Of a stretch of 64,000 nucleotides of DNA, positions 16,283-24,248 are shown one piece after another. Each line of letters begins with the position of its first letter. Positions within the stretch are counted from its first letter, which is position 1. The stretch is from contig NZ_PHSU01000008.1 in the NCBI RefSeq assembly GCF_002814235.1, forward strand, positions 186,001 to 250,000, in the 5' to 3' direction. Origin of the DNA: Pseudomonas sp. QS1027 (GTDB lineage: Bacteria > Pseudomonadota > Gammaproteobacteria > Pseudomonadales > Pseudomonadaceae). Below the pieces are notes generated by a model, which saw only the letters and a list, made by a program, of their open reading frames with translations, was not told the DNA's origin and made no database searches. Position numbers and translations under genes: made by a program.

Positions 16283-17188
16283 ATGTTCTTCAAGAGACAT
16301 AAACAGCGGCAAGCGCTCGCCGAGGCTTTACTGCTGGAGCAGTTCGCGCAAGAACGAGCCCAATTCGTACAGCGCTTGCAGCGGGCTGAGGCGCTGGTCA
16401 AGGATCAGACCTACCAGCTGGCGCGCAGTGAGCAGACCCTCGCAACGCTGGGCCAGCAAATGGCTCAGGCGCGGCATCGCGAGCAGACCCTTGAGATCGA
16501 GTTGAGCCAGCAGGTTCAGCAGTCCCGCCAACACCAGCAGCAAGCGCAGATCTGGGAGTTGTTACAGTCGACATTGACTGAAGGCTGCTGGGATATCACC
16601 GTGGTCAATGGCGATGTTCAGGATCCGGCCAGTTGCATGCGCTTTTCCAATCAGTTCCGCCTCCTGATGGGTTATGCACCGCATGAGCTGCCCGATGGCT
16701 GGGATGCCCAGGTTGGCATCACCCATCCTGAAGACTTGCCGAAAATCATGGCGATCTTCGACCGCGAAATCCTCGGCAGCCATGGCAGCGGCGAATACGT
16801 CTTCGAATACCGGATGCGCCACAAGACCCGTGACTACATCTGGTGCCGTGAGCGCGGTCGTGCGGTACGCGATGAGCAGGCCCGGCTCTGTCGGGTGATC
16901 GGCGCGGTACGTGATATCAGCGACGAGCGTTCGGCCAAGGCGAGCCATCGGCAAATGCTTGAGCAGAACCAGGCCACCTATGGCCAGATAGCCATGGTGG
17001 TGGGGGTGATCAAGGGCATTGCCGACCAGACCAATCTGCTCGCCCTGAACGCGGCCATCGAAGCGGCCCGGGCCGGCGAGGTCGGGCGCGGGTTTTCCGT
17101 GGTGGCCGACGAAGTGCGCAAACTGGCGGAAAGCACTCGCCAGGCGACGCATCAGATCCAGACCATGTTGCATCAGCACAAGCAATGA
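16283..17188 (+). CDS. Soluble PAS-domain chemoreceptor-like protein with a minimal signalling tip
   Basis: The 301-aa protein has no membrane segment. Residues 5-90 are a Gln-rich coiled coil. Residues 95-215 form a PAS fold of the PAS_3 type ([64 protein letters not shown]). Residues 235-298 hold only the tip of a methyl-accepting chemotaxis domain ([42 protein letters not shown]). The adaptation helices that normally carry methylation sites are almost absent, so it may signal to CheA/CheW without methylation control. It sits between the hydroxylase and the permease, so it could link sensing or energy state to this catabolic island; that is inference. Confidence 0.82.
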   Translation: MFFKRHKQRQALAEALLLEQFAQERAQFVQRLQRAEALVKDQTYQLARSEQTLATLGQQMAQARHREQTLEIELSQQVQQSRQHQQQAQIWELLQSTLTEGCWDITVVNGDVQDPASCMRFSNQFRLLMGYAPHELPDGWDAQVGITHPEDLPKIMAIFDREILGSHGSGEYVFEYRMRHKTRDYIWCRERGRAVRDEQARLCRVIGAVRDISDERSAKASHRQMLEQNQATYGQIAMVVGVIKGIADQTNLLALNAAIEAARAGEVGRGFSVVADEVRKLAESTRQATHQIQTMLHQHKQ

Positions 17189-17448
17189 CGCGGTTGAGGC
17201 GCTGCACGGGCGGCTCCTGATGGCCAAGGGTTTGTAGGCATTGATCCTGCCCGCCAAGCGTGGAATCTTGGCAGGGAGCAACAAAACCAGCGGCAGACAT
17301 GGGCAAGACCATCAGAGTGGGAGGGGTGCAAAGTGCTTGGGCACAGGGCGCCGTTTCGATCAGGGACTGGCTGGGGAGGGCATGAGCGCCGGTTCCCTGA
17401 ACGGCTCGCTCCATTCACTATAAAAATCCGCTTTCGAGGATCTGCAGC

Positions 17449-18948
17449 ATGTCGATCAATGACAGACTCACCGAGCATTTGAACCGGGGTACGGTTGGTT
17501 TTCCCACCGCGCTGGCCAGCACCATCGGCCTGATCATGGCCAGCCCGGTGATTCTCACCGCAACCATGGGCTTTGGCATCGGCGGCAGCGCCTTCGCGGT
17601 GGCGATGCTGATCGCCGTGGTGATGATGCTGGCCCAGGCGACCACCTTTGCCGAAGCCGCATCGATCCTGCCGACCACCGGCTCGGTCTACGACTACATC
17701 AATTGCGGCATGGGCCGCTTCTTTGCGATCACCGGCACCTTGTCGGCCTACCTGATCGTCCATGTCTTTGCCGGCACCGCGGAAACCATCCTGTCCGGGG
17801 TCATGGCGCTGGTGAACTTCGAGCACCTCAATACCCTGGCCGAGTCGGCCGGTGGCTCCTGGTTGCTGGGGGTGGGCTTCGTCATTGTGTTCGGTATTCT
17901 CAATGCCTTTGGCGTCAGCGCCTTCGGCCGGGCCGAGATCATCCTGACGTTCGGCATGTGGACCACCCTGATGGTGTTTGGCGTGCTCGGGTTGATTGCT
18001 GCGCCGGCGGTGCAGTTGGACGGTTGGTTTGGCGTGTCGCTGGTGGGCACCGACTTGGTGACCATCCTGTCGTTGGTGGGCATGGCCATGTTCATGTTCG
18101 TCGGTTGCGAGTTCGTCACACCCCTGGCACCTGACCTGCGTCAGTCGGCCAAGGTCATGCCCATGGCGATGATACTGGGGCTGCTCGGCGTAGCGACCTG
18201 TATGTTTGTCTACGGCGCGGCAATGAAACGCCAGGTGGAAAATGTGATGCTGGATGCGGCCAACGGCGTGCATCTGCTGGATACACCCATGGCCATTCCG
18301 AAATTCGCCGAGCAGGTAATGGGGCATATCGGACCGATGTGGCTGGGTATCGGCTTCCTGTTTGCCGGCGCGGCGACCATCAACACGCTGATGGCCGGGG
18401 TGCCGCGAATTCTTTATGGCATGGCGGTCGACGGCGCTTTGCCCAAGGTCTTCACCTACCTGCACCCACGCTTCAAGACCCCGTTGCTGTGCATTCTGGT
18501 GGCGATGCTGATTCCTTGCCTGCATGCGCTGTACCTACACGGCAACACCGACAACATCATGCACCTGGTGCTGGCCGCCGTATGTGCCTGGAGTTTTGCC
18601 TACCTGCTGGTGACGCTGTCGGTGGTGATCCTGCGAATCCGCCGTCCCGATTTGCCTCGGGCCTATCGCTCGCCGTGGTTCCCGCTGCCGCAGATTGTCT
18701 CGAGCGTCGGCATCCTGCTGGGCATGTGGTTTATTACGCCGCCCGGCATGAACCCAGCTGACATCTATGTCCCCTTTGGCGTGATGCTCGGCTGCACGGC
18801 GCTGTACGCGCTGTTCTGGACCTTGGTCGTGCAGAAGGTCAATCCATTCAAGCCGGCTTCGGTGGAAGACGTGCTGGCCAAGGAGTTTTCCAATGAGCCG
18901 GGGCACCCTCACAGCGGGTATGGCGAGCATGCTGCAAAAACTGTCTGA
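17449..18948 (+). CDS. APC-superfamily amino acid/amine permease
   Basis: This 499-aa protein has about 12 transmembrane segments. It begins MSINDRLTEHLNRGTVGFPTALASTIGLIMASPVIL, which contains the TM1 unwound glycine-rich region typical of APC transporters. It has a hydrophobic core throughout and the late segment RIRRPDLPRAYRSPWFP, a typical loop before TM11 in this family. GAGGAT precedes the ATG. The substrate is unknown. Its place in an aromatic amine/4-hydroxyphenylacetate island, and its overlap with a DUF3156 gene just before feaR, suggest uptake of an aromatic amine or amino acid. Confidence 0.82.
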   Translation: MSINDRLTEHLNRGTVGFPTALASTIGLIMASPVILTATMGFGIGGSAFAVAMLIAVVMMLAQATTFAEAASILPTTGSVYDYINCGMGRFFAITGTLSAYLIVHVFAGTAETILSGVMALVNFEHLNTLAESAGGSWLLGVGFVIVFGILNAFGVSAFGRAEIILTFGMWTTLMVFGVLGLIAAPAVQLDGWFGVSLVGTDLVTILSLVGMAMFMFVGCEFVTPLAPDLRQSAKVMPMAMILGLLGVATCMFVYGAAMKRQVENVMLDAANGVHLLDTPMAIPKFAEQVMGHIGPMWLGIGFLFAGAATINTLMAGVPRILYGMAVDGALPKVFTYLHPRFKTPLLCILVAMLIPCLHALYLHGNTDNIMHLVLAAVCAWSFAYLLVTLSVVILRIRRPDLPRAYRSPWFPLPQIVSSVGILLGMWFITPPGMNPADIYVPFGVMLGCTALYALFWTLVVQKVNPFKPASVEDVLAKEFSNEPGHPHSGYGEHAAKTV

Positions 18949-19513
18949 GCTGTTCAGTGCCCGGCGCGCCCCGGCCGGCTATCGGCCGGGGGTAACCCTC
19001 GAGCATCTGCGCCGCAACCTTGGCCTGGCCAGTTTTGATCAGACCGGACCCACGGCTGCACAGGTCTCGTTGGACGTTGACGGCCTGCAAGTGGAGATCG
19101 TCGAACGCACCGAGTCGCAGTTGTTGATGCACCTGGTCATGACCGAGTTCGTGATCCGGGTGCCTGCTTCGCGGGCGGGCATGGCGACCTTCGAGTTGCA
19201 CCATACCGGAGCTGTTCGGCGGACGGGGATCCGCTGTCGCCAGCGGGTGGGGGACACCGCGCTATTGGCCGAGCTGCAAGCCCGCTTGCAGGCCGACGGC
19301 GCGCTGTACCAGGCCTTGATGCCGCTGGACTTCAAACGCTTGCGCATCGGGCTGCAAGGGCAGCAGTGGTGCGTGCGGCTGGAGCATATGGGCGGTAGCG
19401 AGGTGATCAATCGGATGCCGGCCTTCCGGCGTTATATTGCTTTGAGCGGCGAGCAGCGCAACAGCCTGTTCGACACGTTGGCGGGTTTTCAACGGATCTT
19501 GCGCAACCTCTGA
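18893..19513 (+). CDS. DUF3156 family protein
   Basis: The 206-aa soluble protein begins MSRGTLTAGMASMLQKLSELF and overlaps the end of the permease gene by 56 bases. The overlap is real: AAGGAG lies 7 bases before this ATG, inside the permease gene. I place it in DUF3156 from memory of proteins that accompany APC permeases in pseudomonads. It has no signal peptide and no membrane segment. Features include HLRRNLGLASFDQTGPT and a C-terminal FRRYIALSGEQRNSLFDTL. The function is unknown, but tight coupling suggests a role in permease regulation or in handling the imported compound. Confidence 0.65.
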   Translation: MSRGTLTAGMASMLQKLSELFSARRAPAGYRPGVTLEHLRRNLGLASFDQTGPTAAQVSLDVDGLQVEIVERTESQLLMHLVMTEFVIRVPASRAGMATFELHHTGAVRRTGIRCRQRVGDTALLAELQARLQADGALYQALMPLDFKRLRIGLQGQQWCVRLEHMGGSEVINRMPAFRRYIALSGEQRNSLFDTLAGFQRILRNL

Positions 19514-19582
19514 TTCGGATCGCGAAAATTGGCATTGTTAGTGCTTCTGCATAGGGCATCACGTACTTGTTGCGCACATATA

Positions 19583-19596
19583 GATAACATGTTAAC
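19583..19596. promoter_or_regulatory. GTTAA-N4-TTAAC-type palindrome upstream of feaR
   Basis: GATAACATGTTAAC lies 41 bases upstream of the feaR ATG. It is the exact reverse complement of the site at 34076-34089. It differs by one base from the pattern of the palindromes at the hpaR and hpaG1 promoters. It overlaps a possible -10 element, so an HpaR-type MarR protein may repress feaR here. Confidence 0.6.
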
Positions 19597-19636
19597 TATT
19601 GTCCAACAAAAACAAGAAGCCATTATGGAGAGCCCC

Positions 19637-20599
19637 ATGAGCATCCATCAGTCTGCGCAAGACGGGTTGGAAACCTGGACCCGGGATCTGCGAGCAGCCT
19701 GTGGTCATTTCGACACAGAACTGGCCCACAACCGCACGCTGTTCATTGGCGAGGTCTCCGAGTTTTCTCGCGGGGGCCTGCCTTTGGCGACTTTGCGTAC
19801 CAATGCCGGGCTGATCAAGCGCGACAAGCCCAACGCCGATCACGACAACGAACAGGATTGCTTTCTGGTCAGCCAGCGCGGCGGTCATTGCCAGATTACC
19901 CAGTACGGCCAGAGTATCCAGTTGGCCCCCGGTGACCTGCTGCTCATGGATTCGGCGGGATCCATCGAAATCAGCCCATTGGGACTGATCGAACACGTGT
20001 CGGTCTCGTTGTCACGCCATGAGGTGTGCAAACAACTCGGCAGCCAATCCAAGACGTTCGGCAAGATTTCCTCAAGCAAGGCCTGTGGGCGGATGCTGCA
20101 TGTGCTGATGGATCAGCTGTGCAAGGACACCTGGGTCGGTGAGGGTGCGGTCGGCGAGGGCGAGGCGCTGCAGTCGGCGTTCGTCTCGCTGCTCGGCTCG
20201 GCATTCGAGCGGGACCCGGTGTCGGGGGATGAGGTTGCGCCGCTGCAAGGCAACAGCCTGCGCAACTATGTGCAGAAAGTCATCGATGAGTCCCTGACCC
20301 AGCCAGGCCTGAGCCCGGTAGGCCTGGCCAATCGCCTGAATATTTCGGTGCGGCATTTGTATCGGCTCTTCGAAGAGCAGGACGACAGTGTCTGCCGCTA
20401 CATACAGCGGGCCCGGCTCAAACGCAGCGCCGATGACCTGACCAATCCGTTCCTGCGCAGCGAGTCGATTACCTCGATCGCCTACAAGTGGGGCTTCACC
20501 GATTCGGCGCACTTCAGCCGCTCGTTCAAGAAACAGTTCGAGCTGTCACCCAAGGATTTTCGTTCCAGCCATTTGCAGCAGGCTATGGGCGCTGCGTGA
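19637..20599 (+). CDS. feaR: FeaR-type AraC-family activator of aromatic amine catabolism
   Basis: The 320-aa protein has an AraC-binding-like sensing domain (about residues 20-190, with FIGEVSEFSRGGLPLATLRT and LAPGDLLLMDSAGSIEIS). A C-terminal AraC helix-turn-helix pair follows at about residues 205-315 (LANRLNISVRHLYRLFEEQ, then ITSIAYKWGFTDSAHFSRSF). This matches the FeaR type, which activates aldehyde dehydrogenase and amine oxidase genes for phenylethylamine and tyramine. I chose the ATG at 19637 because GGAGAG lies just upstream; an in-frame ATG at 19625 lacks this. It converges on the SDR-MoaF unit across a shared terminator. The neighbouring FeaB-like gene supports the assignment. 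Confidence 0.8.
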   Translation: MSIHQSAQDGLETWTRDLRAACGHFDTELAHNRTLFIGEVSEFSRGGLPLATLRTNAGLIKRDKPNADHDNEQDCFLVSQRGGHCQITQYGQSIQLAPGDLLLMDSAGSIEISPLGLIEHVSVSLSRHEVCKQLGSQSKTFGKISSSKACGRMLHVLMDQLCKDTWVGEGAVGEGEALQSAFVSLLGSAFERDPVSGDEVAPLQGNSLRNYVQKVIDESLTQPGLSPVGLANRLNISVRHLYRLFEEQDDSVCRYIQRARLKRSADDLTNPFLRSESITSIAYKWGFTDSAHFSRSFKKQFELSPKDFRSSHLQQAMGAA

Positions 20600-20615
20600 A
20601 CCTCTGGATGTAAAT

Positions 20616-20637
20616 AGGGGGCTTTGCAAAGCCCCCT
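20616..20637. terminator. Bidirectional terminator between feaR and the SDR genes
   Basis: AGGGGGCTTTGCAAAGCCCCCT is a perfect 22-base palindrome with A/T-rich sequence on both sides (TAAAT before, TTTCC after). It lies between the converging feaR and SDR genes. Confidence 0.85.
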
Positions 20638-20660
20638 TTCCAGTAGGAAAGAACCTTGTA

Positions 20661-21428
20661 TCAAACCTCCCGCAAGGTCGAGCCACCATCGACCACCAGC
20701 GTCTGTCCGGTGATATAAGTCGCCAGATCCGATGCCAGGAACAGCATCGCCCCGGCAATATCCGCAGGCTTGCCCAGCCGTCCCAGGGGGACCCGGGTGG
20801 CGATCGTCTCGTTCAGTTGCTCATTCCCCAGATTGCCCATGGCCGGCGTTGCGATCATGCCCGGCTCGACGCCGTTGACCCGTACGTTGTACCCCGCCAG
20901 CTCCAGTGCGGCGTTGCGGATGAAGCCGTTGACCCCGGCCTTGGACGCTGCGTAGTGACTCAGCCCGGGGTAGGCCACTCGCGGGCCGGTGACCGATGAC
21001 GTCGCCAGCACGCAGCCCTGGCCCTGACGACGGAACATCGGCAACGCCGCCTGGGTCAGCCAGAACAACGCCGAGAGATTGACCGCCAGGGTACGTTCGA
21101 GAATAGCGGGAGTGATCTCGGCGAACGGTGTCAGCGGAAAATACCCGGCGTTGTGCACCAGGATATCCAGACGCCCCAGACGTTGCTCCAGATCCTGGAC
21201 CCGTTCGAACACTGCTGTGGCATCCGCCAGATCGACGCACACGGCTTCGACCTGACACGCTTGCCCGGACAACTCGTCGGCCAGCGCTTGAGCCTGGGGC
21301 AGTTGCAAGTCGGCGATCACCACATGGGCGCCGCGCAGGGCAAAGGCTTCGACGATGGCGCGGCCGATGCCCTGGGCACCGCCAGTCACCAGTACGGTAC
21401 GACCGCTGAAATCCAGGTCTTCAGGCAT
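20661..21428 (-). CDS. SDR-family oxidoreductase (classical), copy B
   Basis: The 255-aa protein has all classical SDR motifs: TGGAQGIG for NAD(P), NAG in ILVHNAGYF, the catalytic Ser in ATSSVTG, YAASK (YxxxK), and a C-terminal segment ITGQTLVVDGGS. The ATG at 21428 overlaps the end of the preceding SDR gene by 8 bases; an upstream extension reads through that gene out of frame. It is the last gene of the unit moaF-like, SDR, SDR. In enterobacterial monoamine regulons an SDR (MoaE) is paired with MoaF, so a role in aromatic amine metabolism is plausible. Confidence 0.85.
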   Translation of the reverse strand: MPEDLDFSGRTVLVTGGAQGIGRAIVEAFALRGAHVVIADLQLPQAQALADELSGQACQVEAVCVDLADATAVFERVQDLEQRLGRLDILVHNAGYFPLTPFAEITPAILERTLAVNLSALFWLTQAALPMFRRQGQGCVLATSSVTGPRVAYPGLSHYAASKAGVNGFIRNAALELAGYNVRVNGVEPGMIATPAMGNLGNEQLNETIATRVPLGRLGKPADIAGAMLFLASDLATYITGQTLVVDGGSTLREV

Positions 21429-22221
21429 GGGACGGCTCCATATGGGTATAGGCCAGTGTCGGTACGTCGACGATGCTCGAGCCGCCGTCGGCCACCAGGG
21501 TCGCGCCGGTGATGATCGACGCTTCGCTGGACGCCAGGAAGCGACATACTCTGGCAACCTCCTCGGCGCTGGCCGGCCGGCGCAACGGCACGTCGGCACA
21601 GACCCGGTCATAGGCTTGCTGCAGCGTCTCGTCATAAAACGCCATCAGCGGCTGCATTTCCTGATCAGCCATCGGCGTACGTACCCAGCCCGGGCACACG
21701 GCATTCACGCGTACCCCGCGTGGGCCGTAATCCCTGGCCAGGGACCGGTTGAGGCCGAGCAACGCATGCTTGGCTGTGGTGTAGCCGCAGACTTCCGGCC
21801 CCGCTGCCAATGAGGCAATCGAGCCGATCAGCACGATATTGCCGGCCTTCTCCAGCAGCAGCGGCAGGCACGCCCGGGCGCTGTAAAAGGCGCTGTCGAG
21901 GTTGCTGCGTAGCGCCGCTGCCCAGGTTGACGGGCTGGTCTGAGTGGCATTGCCCAAACCATGGCCGCCGGCACAGGCCAGCAGCACATCGAGCCGGCCG
22001 TAGCGCTGACGAATCTGGGTGATAAAACCGTCCCAGGTGACTGGGCAGGCGGCGTCCCCCACCAGCACCAGGCCACCGGTTGCTGCGGCGACCTGTTCCA
22101 GCGGTTCGCGACGCCGGCCGATCAGCACCAGGTTGGCGCCTTCGGCGCCGTACAGGCGGGCGCAGGCGGCACCGATGCCTGTTCCAGCACCGGTGATCAC
22201 GACGGTACGTGGCTCAAGCAT
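21421..22221 (-). CDS. SDR-family oxidoreductase (classical), copy A
   Basis: The 266-aa protein starts MLEPRTVVITGAGTGIGAACA at 22221. Its ATG overlaps the stop of the MoaF-like gene by 8 bases. Visible motifs are TGAGTGIG, the catalytic Ser in LIGSIAS, YTTAKHA for YxxxK, and GATLVADGGS. ACAGG replaces the usual NNAG motif. It differs clearly from the SDR downstream, so the two are not a recent duplication. Overlapping starts and stops across the three genes imply coordinated translation. The substrate is unknown. Confidence 0.85.
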   Translation of the reverse strand: MLEPRTVVITGAGTGIGAACARLYGAEGANLVLIGRRREPLEQVAAATGGLVLVGDAACPVTWDGFITQIRQRYGRLDVLLACAGGHGLGNATQTSPSTWAAALRSNLDSAFYSARACLPLLLEKAGNIVLIGSIASLAAGPEVCGYTTAKHALLGLNRSLARDYGPRGVRVNAVCPGWVRTPMADQEMQPLMAFYDETLQQAYDRVCADVPLRRPASAEEVARVCRFLASSEASIITGATLVADGGSSIVDVPTLAYTHMEPSHA

Positions 22222-23035
22222 CGGGATACTCCGTACGGTTGAGCACCTGGCAGTAGGAACTGATGGGAAAGTTCGACAGTTCATCGAAGGACGCCCCGGC
22301 ATAGCCGAAGATCTTGCCGTCACTACGGTGTTGTTGCAGGTCGATCAGGACCAGGCCGAGGGTCGGAATGATCTTTTCACGCCAGACGAACAGGTACAGC
22401 TCATGGGCGATTTTGTAATAGTGGCAGCGGTCGGTGTCACACAGGCCCTGCTCGACGCCCTTGAGACACTGCCAGGCATAGAACTGATCGTTGAGGTAGA
22501 TGTGTTCGTAGACTTCGCTCGGGCTGTAGCGATACAGGTTGCGCAGGCCGATCAGTTCGCGGGTCGGTGCGTGAGGGCAGTGGCCCTCCTGCCAAGCTTG
22601 ATCCAGGCTGCCGTGCAGGAAATTCACTTCCACCGAGGTCAGCGGCTTGCTGGCCAGGGCGCGACTGTAAAGGCCTTCACGGGTTTGCTCCTGGCTCGGC
22701 ATACGGCCGACCACGGCGGTGAAGGCCGCGTGGGCGGTATCGAGTACCAGGCTGACCGACCAGGCCCGGGCGCCTTCACGTTTGATGAAGTCCACCAGGT
22801 ACAGGCCCGGGCGTACCGAGGTGGCGCGATAGCCCGCTGTCCCGCTGGAGTGCCCGTCGGCCGCGTTCCAGGACAGTGTGTCACGGTCGAAGCGATGCTC
22901 GATCCGCCAGCCATTGGCGAAGTACAGGGTGAAGGTCTTGCCGTGCAGGTCGGCCAGGTTGGGCAGGATGAAGGCTTCTGGGGCAAAGCCGTCGGCCAGG
23001 GCGCCAACGGTGATCCAGTCTGAGGGTGTGGTCAT
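22214..23035 (-). CDS. MoaF-like protein (monoamine-regulon MoaF family)
   Basis: The 273-aa protein starts MTTPSDWITVGALADGFAPE, with CGGAG upstream. It has two beta-rich halves: an N-terminal lipocalin-like half (FTLYFANGWRIEHRFD, then RATSVRPGLYLVDFI) and a C-terminal half (YSPSEVYEHIYLNDQFYAW, YYKIAHELYLFVWREKIIPTLGLV). This two-part arrangement is that of the MoaF family, named in Klebsiella for the tyramine-inducible moaEF operon. It should not be confused with molybdopterin MoaA-E proteins. The biochemical role is unsettled; a small-ligand-binding function is inferred from the fold. Its neighbours feaR and the SDRs support a monoamine context. Confidence 0.72.
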   Translation of the reverse strand: MTTPSDWITVGALADGFAPEAFILPNLADLHGKTFTLYFANGWRIEHRFDRDTLSWNAADGHSSGTAGYRATSVRPGLYLVDFIKREGARAWSVSLVLDTAHAAFTAVVGRMPSQEQTREGLYSRALASKPLTSVEVNFLHGSLDQAWQEGHCPHAPTRELIGLRNLYRYSPSEVYEHIYLNDQFYAWQCLKGVEQGLCDTDRCHYYKIAHELYLFVWREKIIPTLGLVLIDLQQHRSDGKIFGYAGASFDELSNFPISSYCQVLNRTEYPDA

Positions 23036-23120
23036 GAGCAGGCTCCGGTTGGGTGAATGAACCTCCCGGATCATGCCGCTCTGCGAGTGGCCCGCCCATC
23101 AACCGAATGGTTGAAGCGGA

Positions 23121-23780
23121 CTATAGAAACAGGCTGACGACCAACTCGGTGCGGCTGCTCACCCCGGTCTTGCGGAACAGGTTGATCAGATGGGTCTTGA
23201 TCGTCGGCAGACCCACTGCAAGCTCCTGGGCCAGTTGTTTGTTGCTGGCGCCCTGGCGTAGCAAGAGTGCGATCTGGCGCTCCTTGGGTGTGAGTTCGAG
23301 CAATGCGTCTTCGCAGGGCTGCATGTTGGCAACAGCCATTTGCAGCAGGGATTGCAAGGCATTGAGTTGGGCCAGTTGATCGCCGGTGAAGGCGCCTTGT
23401 CCGGCGGTACGCAATAGCGAGATCGCCGCCTGCGGCTGACCGGCGCGCTGGGCGAGGACCTCCACCACGTCGACTACGCCGTAGCGCTGCAGGAAATGTT
23501 GATAGCGACGACTGTCCCGTGGCGGTTGGCGGGACATGGCCAGTCCCAGGGGCACCACGGTCAGCCCGCTGGACAGGCAGTTGCGTGGTTGCAGTGGGTC
23601 GAACTGACGGTAGTTGTCCAGATAGTCGCGATGCATGTCGTCACTCATGCCTTGCAATTGGAAGTCACGGGCTTGTAGATGTCGGTCGACACGGTAGAAA
23701 GCCGCCTGACTTACAGGTACCAGCTGGGTGAAAGCCTGCAGGCAATGGCTGGCGACTTCTTGGGAGGGGATGGCGTTCAT
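23121..23780 (-). CDS. LuxR-family transcriptional regulator
   Basis: The 219-aa protein starts MNAIPSQEVASHCLQAF. The C-terminal LuxR/GerE helix-turn-helix is at about residues 158-215 (LTPKERQIALLLRQGASNKQLAQELAVGLPTIKTHLINLFRK). The N-terminal 150 residues resemble neither a response-regulator receiver nor a canonical autoinducer-binding domain; the segment SGLTVVPLGLAMSRQPPRD may belong to a GAF- or PAS-like sensor. It lies between the MoaF-like gene and a cupin gene on the same strand, so it may regulate the DAO-cupin pair or the MoaF-SDR unit. Confidence 0.8.
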   Translation of the reverse strand: MNAIPSQEVASHCLQAFTQLVPVSQAAFYRVDRHLQARDFQLQGMSDDMHRDYLDNYRQFDPLQPRNCLSSGLTVVPLGLAMSRQPPRDSRRYQHFLQRYGVVDVVEVLAQRAGQPQAAISLLRTAGQGAFTGDQLAQLNALQSLLQMAVANMQPCEDALLELTPKERQIALLLRQGASNKQLAQELAVGLPTIKTHLINLFRKTGVSSRTELVVSLFL

Positions 23781-23832
23781 GCTTGTTGACCTGCGCCAAG
23801 GGGCTGCCGGTGGGTACCGGCAGCCGTGTCGA

Positions 23833-24198
23833 TCAAGCAACGGCGAAGTAGTGCTTGACGAAGCTTTCGCTGACGACTTCCCAGAGTACCGGCGTGCCTT
23901 TGGTCACGAACCAGCTGTCACCGGCCTTGTAACGGGTGCTCTGGCCGCTGGCTTCGTCGGTCAGGATCACTTCGCCGGTCACCACGGTGGCTTGCTCGGC
24001 GAATGGGTAGACCATTCTGAATTTGCCCTGGGTGGTGCCGAAGTAGGCACTGCTGACCGCGTCTGTAGGGGCGCCGAAGGTCATCTTGCCGAAGGCTTTG
24101 ACTTCGCCTTCGAGGATCTGCGAACCGAGGTCGGCCACGGTGCCCCAGGCGTCGAGTTCGGAGAGCTGAATGTCTTTCTTGAGGGTGGTAAGGGTCAT
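23833..24198 (-). CDS. Cupin-domain protein (EutQ/DUF861-like)
   Basis: The 121-aa protein forms a single small cupin: FAEQATVVTGEVILTDEASG corresponds to motif 1 and YKAGDSWFVTKGTPVLWEV to motif 2. The usual His-x-His metal ligands are not present in motif 1, so metal binding is uncertain. AGGAG precedes the ATG. It follows the DAO-family oxidase gene by about 50 bases, and small EutQ-like cupins of this kind often accompany amine or amino acid oxidases. The function is unknown. Confidence 0.75.
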   Translation of the reverse strand: MTLTTLKKDIQLSELDAWGTVADLGSQILEGEVKAFGKMTFGAPTDAVSSAYFGTTQGKFRMVYPFAEQATVVTGEVILTDEASGQSTRYKAGDSWFVTKGTPVLWEVVSESFVKHYFAVA

Positions 24199-24248
24199 GG
24201 CAGTTGCTCCTGATGAGTAAAAATTGAAAGGGAAGAGCGCCTTGAGCG

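Noticed and set aside
17173-18525. Minus-strand frame of 450 codons
   Set aside because: It is antisense to the APC permease gene and is a His/Gln-rich low-complexity translation, a typical shadow.
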